DNA of 64,000 nt, taken from the NCBI RefSeq assembly GCF_900069005.2, contig NZ_LN831279.1, forward strand, positions 3,087,742-3,151,741. Direction: 5' to 3'. Shown here piece by piece: positions 27,766 to 36,549 of the stretch. Positions within the stretch are counted from its first letter, which is position 1. Every line of letters starts with the position of its first letter. The notes under the pieces were generated by a model that did no database searches, had not been told where the DNA came from, and saw nothing but the letters and a program-made list of their open reading frames with translations. This DNA is from Paenibacillus sp. GM2. GTDB taxonomy: Bacteria > Bacillota > Bacilli > Paenibacillales > Paenibacillaceae. Position numbers and translations under genes: made by a program.

Positions 27766-28695
27766 ATGATTATTCCTGAGCCCTATCGCTCCTATGTATC
27801 TTCACATTCAAAATGGCTTCCTGCCATCGACTGGAACGTCAAATTATTTGGCGCCCATATGCAGAAGGTGGAGAACGGATGGAGTGTACCCGAGGAGGCC
27901 CATCCTGCTTTTGAGCTGATTCTGATCCTTGAAGGAATTCAGATAACCCTGTTGGAGAACTTGAAATATGAGCTGCATCAGGGGGATATTTTGCTGATTC
28001 CGCCAGGCTTCAAGCATATTAACCGATGTACCGATGAAGGCGGATTAACCTATTTCATTGCCCATTTTAATGTGGATGAACCGCTCTTCCGTCAGGAGAT
28101 GAGCCTGAACGCCAAGCTGTTCTACCCCTGCGGCTCCGAGGACAATGAACGGCTGAGGGCAGGCATGATGAACTGGGTCCATCTGGCCCAGCGCGAAGGC
28201 GAATATACCGTCGCCGATCTGTTCCGCATCCAGGCCGGCCTGTTCGAAATCTTCAGCGTGCTGGCCCAGCGGATGTCCGCGAATTCTGAGGAAACCGTAC
28301 CGCCTACAGCCGCCCACTATGCCAGACTCATTGCCGAATCGCTAAAATCCAATTTCAATCATGAGAATATGAAAAATGAGGGGCTTCGGGAGAGGGAAAT
28401 TCATATTGAGGATATCGCGGTTTCTCTTAAAATAAGCCCTGGCTATGCGCTTGAAGTCTTCCAGAAGGTCTATGGCATCTCCCCGCGTAAATATCTTTCG
28501 GAGCTTAAGCTGCACGAGGCCAAGCAGCTTATTCACCAGCCTGACCTGGATATCTCGCAGATCGCATCGATGCTAGGCTATTCCAGCCTCGCTCATTTCA
28601 GCCGGCAGTTCAAACGCTGGACAGGCATGAGTCCGCGCCAGTACCGACAAACGCTCGGCGGCATCGTGTTCTTTGATCAAGGTTCCAAATCCTGA
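27766..28695 (+). CDS. AraC-family regulator with N-terminal cupin
   Basis: 309-aa regulator. The N-terminal sugar-sensing cupin has HPAFELILILEGIQI and GDILLIPPGFKHINR; the C-terminal AraC HTH has LKISPGYALEVFQKVYGISPRKYLSEL and GYSSLAHFSRQFKRWTGMSPRQYR. I chose the ATG at 27766 with AAGGTGG eight bases upstream, rather than the GTG at 27754. It is divergent from the GH30 operon and is its likely activator. Confidence 0.9.
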   Translation: MIIPEPYRSYVSSHSKWLPAIDWNVKLFGAHMQKVENGWSVPEEAHPAFELILILEGIQITLLENLKYELHQGDILLIPPGFKHINRCTDEGGLTYFIAHFNVDEPLFRQEMSLNAKLFYPCGSEDNERLRAGMMNWVHLAQREGEYTVADLFRIQAGLFEIFSVLAQRMSANSEETVPPTAAHYARLIAESLKSNFNHENMKNEGLREREIHIEDIAVSLKISPGYALEVFQKVYGISPRKYLSELKLHEAKQLIHQPDLDISQIASMLGYSSLAHFSRQFKRWTGMSPRQYRQTLGGIVFFDQGSKS

Positions 28696-28774
28696 GCTCA
28701 GTTAACTAAACTATGGCAAAATGTAAACTCTGTATGTATTTCAAACTTTGTGATTCATTTCATAGTTTTGTGCC

Positions 28775-28803
28775 TTGATAAAAAACATAATTTAGTGTGA
28801 TAA
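28775..28803 (+). promoter_or_regulatory. SigA promoter of the YitT-family gene
   Basis: -35 TTGATA and -10 TGATAA with a 17-bp spacer, followed by an AT-rich start region and an AAGAAGG ribosome site before the ATG at 28845. Confidence 0.6.
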
Positions 28804-28844
28804 TAATAATCTATGACTATACACCGAGAAAAGAAGGCTCGAAA

Positions 28845-29717
28845 ATGAACCTGGGCAAATACCCTACCTTTATTGAAAAACCAATCAAAGCAACATTGAA
28901 ACCGATGCATGAAGTACTTATCACTTTACTGTCAGCCTTTCTGGTCGCCGTCGGAACAAACCTGTTCCTCGTCCCACATCATCTTCTGTCCGGCGGGATT
29001 ACCGGCGTCGCTTCCATTATCGGCTATATGACGGGCTGGAACATCTCACTGCTATATTTCGTTCTTAATTTACCGTTAATCGTATGGGGCTGGAAAGCGG
29101 TTGGCAGACGTTATATTCTTCTAAGCTGCCTGTCCGTTGTCAGTACAACCTGGTTCATGGCCGTCATTCCACAATATCAGATGACAAAAGACCCGATTCT
29201 AGGTGCCATCTTCGGCGGGGTTGTCTCCGCCATCGGCATCGGCTTGTCATTGCGTGTTGGCGGGTCTACCGGCGGCTTTGATATCGTTGGCTCCATCGTT
29301 ACATACAAGCATGACTTGGCTATGGGAAATATTCTGTTAATATTAAACGGGATCGTCATTCTCGTCCTGGGCTTCTATAAGAGCTGGGATCTGGCGCTTT
29401 ATTCCATGCTATCAACCTATATTAAGGGAAAAGTGGTCGATATGATTCACGTAGATCATGTTAAAGTGACCTGCTTCATCGTCACGAAGAAGAAGGACGA
29501 GATGCTTTCCCAATTGCGCAAGCTGCATCATGGGATCACCTGCCTCCATTCCGAAGGCGGCTATACTGAGGAAGACAACTATATGCTGATGACCGTGACC
29601 ACCCGTTACGAGGTGCCTTCCGTTCGCAAGACAGTCATGACAACAGATCCCAAAGCATTTATGAATGTCGTGCAATCCACAGAAATTATAGGCCGCTTCA
29701 AAAGGCCAAGAAGATAG
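28845..29717 (+). CDS. YitT-family membrane protein (DUF161/DUF2179)
   Basis: 290-aa integral membrane protein with about five helices in the first two thirds (SAFLVAVGTNLFLVP, GGITGVASIIGY, VGGSTGGFDIVGSIV) and a cytoplasmic C-terminal domain of the DUF2179 type (CFIVTKKKDEMLSQLRKLHHGITCLHSEGGYT). Function is unknown for the family; it is widespread in Firmicutes. The start is placed at 28845 by its ribosome site; a GTG lies 48 bp upstream in frame. It is a monocistronic housekeeping-type gene between carbohydrate loci. Confidence 0.9.
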   Translation: MNLGKYPTFIEKPIKATLKPMHEVLITLLSAFLVAVGTNLFLVPHHLLSGGITGVASIIGYMTGWNISLLYFVLNLPLIVWGWKAVGRRYILLSCLSVVSTTWFMAVIPQYQMTKDPILGAIFGGVVSAIGIGLSLRVGGSTGGFDIVGSIVTYKHDLAMGNILLILNGIVILVLGFYKSWDLALYSMLSTYIKGKVVDMIHVDHVKVTCFIVTKKKDEMLSQLRKLHHGITCLHSEGGYTEEDNYMLMTVTTRYEVPSVRKTVMTTDPKAFMNVVQSTEIIGRFKRPRR

Positions 29718-29746
29718 AAGCTCATCATCTCTTCCACCTATAAATC

Positions 29747-29792
29747 AAGCCAGCTCGGCAGCCATCTGATGATGGAGCTGAACTGGCTTTTG
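29747..29792 (+). terminator. Terminator after the YitT-family gene
   Basis: AAGCCAG...CTGGCTT outer stem with further inner pairing (GCCATC/GATGG), followed by TTTTG on the plus strand, 30 bp past the stop. It lies in the 100-bp convergent gap before the binding-protein gene on the other strand. Confidence 0.75.
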
Positions 29793-29818
29793 TATGTCTG
29801 TATGTGGAATCTAAAGCC

Positions 29819-31354
29819 TCACTTTCTATTGTGCTCGGCACGCCAGTCGTCAAGCTGCTTCTGAACCTCCGCTCGCACTTCATCGATCCCCGCCTGTTTG
29901 AGCTCATCATTGAACTTGGGCAGCTCGGCATCGACATCCAGGCTTCCTGTCATCAGGCTGGGGTAATACTTCTCCCAGACCATCTCGATATTCTTCCGCT
30001 GAATCGGCATGCGCGATAAATCCGGCGTGAATCCCAGCAAGCTGGATTTAAGGGCCTGGCTGTTCGAGCTGCGAAACTGCTCCCATTTGTCCAGAGGATC
30101 CGGAACATCCCCGCCCATCGTATTCAGGATAAACCAGTTGCCTTGAGTATATTGTACTCCCGAGTAGTCCGGCGGTGCATCCGGTATAGGGTCCCCGTTG
30201 CTGTCCTTGGGTCTTATCAGAACGATCTGACCATTGGAATCGAGATTGTAATGCACCCCCTCAATCCCGTAATTGAACAGATTGCGAACCTCGGGATCAG
30301 TATTCAGCACATTTAGAAATTTCATGCACTCTACTGGATGCTTCGTATCTGCACTAACGGACATAATTCCTCCCCGTACCGACTCCGTTGTAACCAGCAA
30401 AGGGGTTACCGGATGAGCGATTAATTTATAACCGCGATCCTTGCTCCAGCTATTCTCCGATAGCGGGCCCCCTCCGGCAGCTTTCCAGAAGACCCGTTCA
30501 TTGCGCTTCAGCCCCTGGGTCTCCCGTAAAGCGGCATCCTCATTAATATACCCCGCCGTATAATATCGTCTAAGCGTATCCAGCACCTGTCTTGCTTCCT
30601 TCGTCTCAAAAATATTGACGACCGGAGCATCCGGATCCTGGGACAGGACCATGAGGGGAAGCTTTTTGTCGAGAATATATTCATAACCATCCAATGCAAA
30701 AAAGTTATTAGAATCCTTATCCAGCTCCATGGGCTGATAGGAAGGCTCTTTTTCCTTGATCATTTTAAGCACTGGTTCAAGCGATTCCAATGTATTGTAC
30801 CGGGAAATATCAATATTGTATTTTCTTACGAGCTCCTCCGGATACATCCACTGCTCCCGCGTGGCCAGCTCCTTGTTGGTTGGCACGCCATAAATACCGC
30901 CATCATACATTCGTACCCCTTCCCAAAAGATAGGATCGATCGCGTCATACATTTCTTTACTAACGCTTGAGAGATAGTCATCCAGCCTCAGCCAGGCTCC
31001 CCGTTGAATGTAGGTGGCGTATTCCGGAGCAAAAGCGATATCAAAAGGCGTACCCGCGGATACCATCGTGTTCAGCCGCTCTTCATACTCTTGCCACCCT
31101 ACTTTAATGTAAGTAATGGTCACGCCTATTTTTTGAGCCAAAATCTCATTGATCTTATCATTGACGATCTTCAGGTCCTTGTCCGGCTCTCCGATCGTAT
31201 AATAGATGAGATTCACCGTGTCTTCGTCGGAGAGACTCTCCTCTCTGGGGTCAGCGAACCAGGAGCATCCTGCCAAAGACAAGACAACTCCCATTGCGCA
31301 CAGAAGAAATATAACAAGCCTCGCCATTCTGAAGGGATGTTTCTGCCTCCGCAT
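29819..31354 (-). CDS. Stand-alone sugar-binding lipoprotein in the HK/RR operon
   Basis: 511-aa extracellular solute-binding lipoprotein (lipobox LAGC, Cys about 30). The start at 31354 follows AAGGAG; the frame is open 9 codons further. It is not next to permeases but is third in the operon kinase-regulator-binding protein, 36 bp after the regulator. Its sequence parallels the transporter's binding protein at 34011: both have YTIG/WTIG near the start, GTPFDI/GEPFDI, LNTDPEVRNL/VNTDPKLRNM, YTQGNWF/YTQGTFF and SLLGFTPDLS/SVLGFALDIS. It is therefore a paralogue that may serve as ligand-sensing partner of the kinase, or as an alternative import receptor. Confidence 0.88.
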   Translation of the reverse strand: MRRQKHPFRMARLVIFLLCAMGVVLSLAGCSWFADPREESLSDEDTVNLIYYTIGEPDKDLKIVNDKINEILAQKIGVTITYIKVGWQEYEERLNTMVSAGTPFDIAFAPEYATYIQRGAWLRLDDYLSSVSKEMYDAIDPIFWEGVRMYDGGIYGVPTNKELATREQWMYPEELVRKYNIDISRYNTLESLEPVLKMIKEKEPSYQPMELDKDSNNFFALDGYEYILDKKLPLMVLSQDPDAPVVNIFETKEARQVLDTLRRYYTAGYINEDAALRETQGLKRNERVFWKAAGGGPLSENSWSKDRGYKLIAHPVTPLLVTTESVRGGIMSVSADTKHPVECMKFLNVLNTDPEVRNLFNYGIEGVHYNLDSNGQIVLIRPKDSNGDPIPDAPPDYSGVQYTQGNWFILNTMGGDVPDPLDKWEQFRSSNSQALKSSLLGFTPDLSRMPIQRKNIEMVWEKYYPSLMTGSLDVDAELPKFNDELKQAGIDEVRAEVQKQLDDWRAEHNRK

Positions 31355-31390
31355 TATGTCTCTCCTTCCTGCCACTGCCAAGCTTCATCT

Positions 31391-32146
31391 CTATTTCCTT
31401 AAATCTGACGGCGACTTGCCGAAGAAGCTGTGAAAATGCATGTAAAAATAGCCCGGATTCGAATATCCTACCGATTGAGCAATACTGGCGATCTTCTCGT
31501 CCGTGGATAAAATCCGTTCACGGGCCCGCAGCATCCGGTAAGCCATAATGTATTCTGAAAATTTCATCTGGGTTTCCTTTAGAAACAGCTGCCCCAAGTA
31601 GGTACCATTCATGCGAAACTGTTCCGCCACCATCTTCAACGTGATATTCTGAGCATATTCCGTCTTGACCATCAGCAGGATGCGATTGACCAGCTTGGAT
31701 AAGCCGTCATAGCGAACGCCCAGCACGGGATCGATGTTGACATCATCATGATCAGCCCCTTCAAGAGTACCGTGCAAATCCTCCACAATGATTTTCTCCA
31801 CAACCTGCTGCAGCTTGGAACGATTCACCGGCTTGAGCAGATAATCCTTAACCCCGCAGCGAATAGCTTCCTGAGCGTATTCAAATTCACTGTAGCCGCT
31901 CATGATAATATATTTCGCCGGCAGGCCCAGCTGATTCAGCTTGCGGATAGCATCGTAACCCCGGTCCTTGCCAATACATACATCAAAGATCGCGATATCT
32001 GGATAGAACGCCACGGCTTTCGATATAGCATCCTCTATTGTCTCGCTCGTCTCGATACAGCCGAAGCCATATTTCTCCCAATCCAGGGTCCGTTTCATTC
32101 CCTCTAAAATCTGGGGCTCATCATCCACAATCAGAAGTTTGTACAT
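31391..32146 (-). CDS. YesN-type response regulator (compact)
   Basis: 251-aa regulator with a receiver directly joined to an AraC double HTH and no long middle region. The receiver has VDDEP and a phospho-acceptor Asp in IAIFDVCIGKDRG (an unusual context instead of D-I/V-x-M-P), then LLKPV; the HTH has FRMNGTYLGQLFLKETQMKFSEY and GYSNPGYFYMHFHSFFGKSP. It overlaps the kinase gene by 26 bp, so the pair is coupled, and has a strong AAAGGAGGT site. It is the best candidate to bind the 21-bp-spaced AAACGTTAKA repeats before the importer, GH85 and GH3-GH38 units; that assignment is inferred. Confidence 0.92.
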   Translation of the reverse strand: MYKLLIVDDEPQILEGMKRTLDWEKYGFGCIETSETIEDAISKAVAFYPDIAIFDVCIGKDRGYDAIRKLNQLGLPAKYIIMSGYSEFEYAQEAIRCGVKDYLLKPVNRSKLQQVVEKIIVEDLHGTLEGADHDDVNIDPVLGVRYDGLSKLVNRILLMVKTEYAQNITLKMVAEQFRMNGTYLGQLFLKETQMKFSEYIMAYRMLRARERILSTDEKIASIAQSVGYSNPGYFYMHFHSFFGKSPSDLRK

Positions 32147-33878
32147 GTAAACCGACCTCCTTTGGAAGGATTACAGAAATCTTTACACCCGCTTCTTCGT
32201 TGTTCCCAATCTCCATGGTAAAATCCTCACCATAGAAGAAATGCAGCCGGGTATGCACGTTATGCAAACCGATGCTCTTCACCGGAGCATCATCCTTGCG
32301 ATATAAAGCATCGCGGATCTCATTTAGCCGTTCCTCGGCAATCCACTTGCCATTATCGACAATTTCCAGTACGAAATGCTCCTCCGCCTCCCAGCCATTG
32401 ATGACTATCAAATTGAAGCCATTGCTTGGATTAAAGCCGTGAACGAAAAAGTTTTCCGCAAGGGGCTGCATCCAGAACTTAACGGTAGGCAGCGATAAAA
32501 GGGCTTTTTCTACGTTAATTTGATAATAAAACCGGTCCGGATATTTAAACTCCATAATCTTGAGATATTCCTGCAGTAAGGACAGCTCTTTGCCGATGGT
32601 AATAATATTTTCATGTTTCACCATGTCGCGATAGAGGGCACCCAGTGCTGCAATGGCATCAGAAGTGTCAACGTCGCTATTTACTAATGCTCTTGAGCGG
32701 ATCGCCTCTAACGTGTTGTATAAGAAATGCGGATTGATTTGATTCTGAAGCGCTTTCATTTCGGTCTCCTGCTGCTTCAGCTTTAGCAGATATTCCGTGC
32801 GGATATACTTATCCAGCTGTCTGGACATGTCCTCCAGTTCCCTGGAGATCATTTCATATTCGTTGCGCCGATAACGCGCAGGGGTCTCAGGCGTAAAATC
32901 CGCCGTTTTTACCCGTCCCATAGAATGAATAATATGATGGAGGAACCTCGCATCATCTCTTAGATTATGAACAATAAGCATCAGAACACTGATCATCGCC
33001 GACAGTACAATAAGGAATACACTTAGAAGCACGCCTGCCTTTTCTTTAATCATCATGCCTAGATCGACCAGACCAACGAACTGGTAATCGAACTTGGTGG
33101 AGGGAAACGTGACGAAAAAGACACTGTTTAGCCCGCCCATGGACATATATCCCTGGCTGCGCCCATCCGCCACCGCTTGGCGGGCCAGCTCTTCGGTATG
33201 ACGGTTCGCCCCGACGATGGGGTATACATCTCCGGATGCGCTGACGATCGCCGCTTGTTCAACCCGATAATTGCTAACATTTTTGAATATTCGGTCACTG
33301 CTGACCAAGAATCGAAATTCGCCCAGCTGGCGCGAAATCTGGTTAGGGTCCGACAATTTTTTGCGGTACACAAATCCCTTGTGAATAGACTCTTGAAAAG
33401 CTTCGTCCGTATTAGGAAGCTGGAACATAAAGCTTGCACTGCCATTATTGTCAAAGCGGATCACATTCCCCCGCTGCTCGGTATGCAAGCTTACCTGAAT
33501 GATATCTCCCTGTCCCCCGCTGTACAAGAAAGACTTCATATCATCCGGAAAGGATACGAGCGGCTGGTTATAGCGGCTTTCCTGAAGCCTGCCGGTAAGG
33601 TATCCTTCAGCGCTATGGTCGAGAAAGCAGCGGACATCGTCCATTAAACCGCTGTTGGAATATACCCGCTGCATATATGCCTCAATACGATCGGCATTAT
33701 ACTGGAACGTATTTTCCACGCGGATAAAGGCGCTGGCCGCCTCATTACGGGCGTTATCCACCCACTGATACAACAGAATGGCGCAGGTAAGAATGCCAAT
33801 GGCCAAACCGATAGCCACTACAAATACCGTATAAGCAATGAATTTGCCGCGATATATTTTGATTTGCAGAAAGGACAT
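32121..33878 (-). CDS. YesM-type sensor histidine kinase
   Basis: 585-aa membrane kinase: TM1 at about 12-35, an extracellular region of about 240 residues, TM2 at about 280-305, a HAMP-like linker, then the kinase core with the H-box LQNQINPHFLYNTLEAIRS, an N-box variant LAENFFVHGFN, and the G-box SIGLHNVHTRLHFFYG. It is first in the kinase-regulator-binding-protein operon. It likely reports extracellular N-glycan fragments, perhaps through the co-encoded binding protein. The start has AAAGGAGG upstream. Confidence 0.92.
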   Translation of the reverse strand: MSFLQIKIYRGKFIAYTVFVVAIGLAIGILTCAILLYQWVDNARNEAASAFIRVENTFQYNADRIEAYMQRVYSNSGLMDDVRCFLDHSAEGYLTGRLQESRYNQPLVSFPDDMKSFLYSGGQGDIIQVSLHTEQRGNVIRFDNNGSASFMFQLPNTDEAFQESIHKGFVYRKKLSDPNQISRQLGEFRFLVSSDRIFKNVSNYRVEQAAIVSASGDVYPIVGANRHTEELARQAVADGRSQGYMSMGGLNSVFFVTFPSTKFDYQFVGLVDLGMMIKEKAGVLLSVFLIVLSAMISVLMLIVHNLRDDARFLHHIIHSMGRVKTADFTPETPARYRRNEYEMISRELEDMSRQLDKYIRTEYLLKLKQQETEMKALQNQINPHFLYNTLEAIRSRALVNSDVDTSDAIAALGALYRDMVKHENIITIGKELSLLQEYLKIMEFKYPDRFYYQINVEKALLSLPTVKFWMQPLAENFFVHGFNPSNGFNLIVINGWEAEEHFVLEIVDNGKWIAEERLNEIRDALYRKDDAPVKSIGLHNVHTRLHFFYGEDFTMEIGNNEEAGVKISVILPKEVGLHVQTSDCG

Positions 33879-33941
33879 AATGCGACGCCTCCTTTGCTAA
33901 AAGGCCTATGTATTCATAATATAGCATACAAACGGAATAGG

Positions 33942-33974
33942 AAAACTCGAACAGAGGCTAATCCCCTGTTCGAG
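33942..33974 (-). terminator. Terminator after the importer's binding-protein gene
   Basis: A perfect 9-bp stem CTCGAACAG/CTGTTCGAG with an 11-nt loop, followed by TTTT on the minus strand. It is 37-69 bp after the stop and separates the importer operon from the kinase operon. The plus strand also has CTTTT after the stem. Confidence 0.8.
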
Positions 33975-34010
33975 CTTTTGAAATAACGCCGTCATTTCAT
34001 AATTACATCA

Positions 34011-35522
34011 TTATTTGAAATAAGCTTCAATCTGTTCCTGGGCAGCCTTCATAATGGTCTCCATTCCTGCCGCTTTCATCTCAGCCACGATCTTTGGAAC
34101 TACAACCTCCGGATCCGAGGCGCCTGTCATCAGTTCATAGCGATATTTATCCCAGACAGCCTTGGTGGTAGCTACTTCGGTAGAAAGATTGCTGATATCC
34201 AAAGCGAAGCCCAACACGGATGAGGAGGATGCTTCTTCATTCAGCTTGCGAACTTGTTCCCATTGATCTTCAGGAGCTCCTTTCGTCACCGCCAAATCAA
34301 AGAAGGTACCTTGGGTATAAGCCGCCAGCGGCCAAGTATCCGTCTTCCGCTCGATTACCTTCTCACCATTTACATTTTCATAGTCCACACCGAGTTCACC
34401 AAAAGCCAGCATATTGCGCAGTTTCGGATCTGTATTCACCAGCTCAAGATATTTCAGAGCTTCCTTCTTATATTTAGAGTTGGAGGAAATGGCATTTAAG
34501 GAACCCTGAATCGTACTGGTCGTAAACAGCGGACCAAAGGTTTGCACCATGTCGTACTTTTCTACGCCCTCAGTAATTTGCCAGTTCGCTTCTGCGCCAG
34601 GAAACGCTTGGGCGCTAAAGAATGCGCGGCCTTTATCCGGCTCGCCCTTAGTAGGAGCATCCGGGTTAATGATGCCATCCTTATACCACTCATGCAGCAG
34701 TTTGAGATTTTCCATCACATCCGGCTGCTCCAGCGTCGATACCACTTTGCGGGATGGATCGTCAAACCTCACACCGATCGGTTGGAGACCGAGAGTAAGA
34801 TCATCATAGCTATTCATAAAACCGCTAAATCCATCACTTTGAGTCAAAGGCAGCGGATAGAAGCTTTTGCCTTCCCCGGCTTTCATATCCCGCAAAGGTT
34901 TGTCAAGATCCTGCAATGTTTTGATGTTATTCAAGTCAATACCGTATTTCTGTACGAATTTGTCATCAAATACCCAATACTGAGTCACGGAAGAATCTTT
35001 GTAGGTTGGAACAGAGTAAATTTTACCGTCGATCTTCGTTCCATCCCAAACCTTTTCAGGAATAAGTTTATACAATTCAGGCGACTCACTTTGAACCAGG
35101 TCTGTGATATCGGCAAAAGCTCCCATCGACACCTGTTGATTGTATTTCGTATTGTTCGTAAACATGATGTCAAAAGGCTCACCGGTGTTCACAATGGTGT
35201 TGATCTTGGTATCCCAATCGCCCCAGCTCGCCACCTTGATATCGATTTTGACACCGATCTTCTCCGCCGTATACTCGTTCATAGCAGCGATCGCTTTATT
35301 AAAGTTTTCTGGAACCTGTCCCCCGATCGTCCACCATACCAGAGTAGGAATATCAGCCGAATCTTTTGCCTTGTCCGTGTCGCCCGAGTTCGTCTGGGCT
35401 GTGGAATTCGCATCTCCACCAGACCCTTCGGACTTGGAATTCGAGCCGCCGCATGCGGCAAGAGACGACATTAACAGCATGACAATACAGAGTGTGGATA
35501 GAAGCTTCCATGATCTTTTCAC
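34011..35522 (-). CDS. Sugar-binding lipoprotein of the regulon importer
   Basis: 503-aa solute-binding lipoprotein with lipobox LAAC (Cys about 24) and an Asn/Ser/Gly-rich linker. I place the start at a GTG at 35522 with an AGAAGGGGG site; an ATG at 35561 lacks one and would lengthen the n-region. It is third gene of the permease-permease-binding-protein operon, whose promoter carries the shared regulatory module. It is a paralogue of the protein at 29819. The likely ligand is a mannose-rich oligosaccharide released by GH85 (inferred from co-regulation). Confidence 0.92.
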   Translation of the reverse strand: MKRSWKLLSTLCIVMLLMSSLAACGGSNSKSEGSGGDANSTAQTNSGDTDKAKDSADIPTLVWWTIGGQVPENFNKAIAAMNEYTAEKIGVKIDIKVASWGDWDTKINTIVNTGEPFDIMFTNNTKYNQQVSMGAFADITDLVQSESPELYKLIPEKVWDGTKIDGKIYSVPTYKDSSVTQYWVFDDKFVQKYGIDLNNIKTLQDLDKPLRDMKAGEGKSFYPLPLTQSDGFSGFMNSYDDLTLGLQPIGVRFDDPSRKVVSTLEQPDVMENLKLLHEWYKDGIINPDAPTKGEPDKGRAFFSAQAFPGAEANWQITEGVEKYDMVQTFGPLFTTSTIQGSLNAISSNSKYKKEALKYLELVNTDPKLRNMLAFGELGVDYENVNGEKVIERKTDTWPLAAYTQGTFFDLAVTKGAPEDQWEQVRKLNEEASSSSVLGFALDISNLSTEVATTKAVWDKYRYELMTGASDPEVVVPKIVAEMKAAGMETIMKAAQEQIEAYFK

Positions 35523-35577
35523 AAATATTTGCCCCCTTCTATGAATGTTCACCGTATGCATGTTCTGAGATGATATG

Positions 35578-35600
35578 ATAAACCAGAAAATCTGGTTTAT
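35578..35600. other. Intercistronic hairpin before the binding-protein gene
   Basis: ATAAACCAGA and TCTGGTTTAT form a perfect 10-bp stem with a 3-nt loop, between the permease stop (35607) and the binding-protein start. No T-run follows; probably an mRNA segmentation or stability element. Confidence 0.55.
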
Positions 35601-35606
35601 TTCAGG

Positions 35607-36536
35607 TCAACCTTTGATAGCCCCCACCGTCAAACCGGAAATAAAGTATTTCTGGAAGAAAGGATACGCGAAGGCTACAGGTAATACGATCAGAATCGCC
35701 ACCGCCATCCGTGCGGTTTCTTTCGGCATGGTAGCAACCAGCATCGAATAGCTGACGCCCATGCTGGAAGCATTTCTGGCCAGCGCGTCTACGTTGCTCA
35801 TCAAGTTATTCAGCAAGGCTTGCAGCGAAAAGAGATCCTGATTGTTGATATACAGCATGGATTGGAACCAATCATTCCAATAAGCAAAGCATAGAAACAG
35901 ACCGATGGTCGCCAAGACCGGCAAAGATATAGGTAAAATAATTGAGAAAAAGATACGGAACTGGCTGGCGCCGTCTATTTCCGCCGATTCGATAAGTCCA
36001 TCCGGAATCGTGCTTTTGAAAAATGTTTTGCAAATAATTACGTTAAAGGAGGACACCGCTAACGGCAGTATAAGCGCCCAAATCGTATCCTTAAGACCTA
36101 GCAAATTCGAGTTAATATAGTAGCTGGATACCAAGCCGCCGTTAAATACCATCGGGATAAAGACGAGCCAGGTCAGGAATCCTTTTAATTTGTAATTCGA
36201 TTGTGAAAGCACATAGCCCATCGATGTTGTCAACAGGACACCCAGGACCGTGCCAACCACAGTAACCAATACCGATATTCCTAAGGCCCGAAGAATCATC
36301 GTACCTTGCTGGATAACAAAGCTATAGGATTCGGTTGAAAACATGGTTGGAATCATATGATATCCCGTCTGCCTGATCGAGTCCTCACTCGAAAGCGAGA
36401 TAGAAAGAACCACTAACAAAGGGACCACACAGACCAGAGCGATCAAAATAAAGATCAGGTGAAAAACAATATTCATACCTGTGCCAATTCGATTAAACTT
36501 CTCGAGACCCGACATTCCTTCAGTTCTTGATGCCAT
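35607..36536 (-). CDS. Carbohydrate ABC transporter permease (YtcP/LplC type)
   Basis: 309-aa permease with about six membrane helices, an EAA loop (IESAEIDGASQFRIFFSIILP) and the C-terminal ISGLTVGAIKG. It lies 13 bp after its LplB-type partner, with an AAAGGGGG ribosome site. It is part of the importer whose promoter carries the AAACGTTAKA repeats. Confidence 0.93.
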   Translation of the reverse strand: MASRTEGMSGLEKFNRIGTGMNIVFHLIFILIALVCVVPLLVVLSISLSSEDSIRQTGYHMIPTMFSTESYSFVIQQGTMILRALGISVLVTVVGTVLGVLLTTSMGYVLSQSNYKLKGFLTWLVFIPMVFNGGLVSSYYINSNLLGLKDTIWALILPLAVSSFNVIICKTFFKSTIPDGLIESAEIDGASQFRIFFSIILPISLPVLATIGLFLCFAYWNDWFQSMLYINNQDLFSLQALLNNLMSNVDALARNASSMGVSYSMLVATMPKETARMAVAILIVLPVAFAYPFFQKYFISGLTVGAIKG

Positions 36537-36549
36537 AGACTCGCCCCCT

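Noticed and set aside
34542..35474. 310-codon open frame on the plus strand opposite the binding-protein gene
   Set aside because: It is antisense to a certain lipoprotein gene, His/Arg/Ile-rich without domain pattern, and has no ribosome site.
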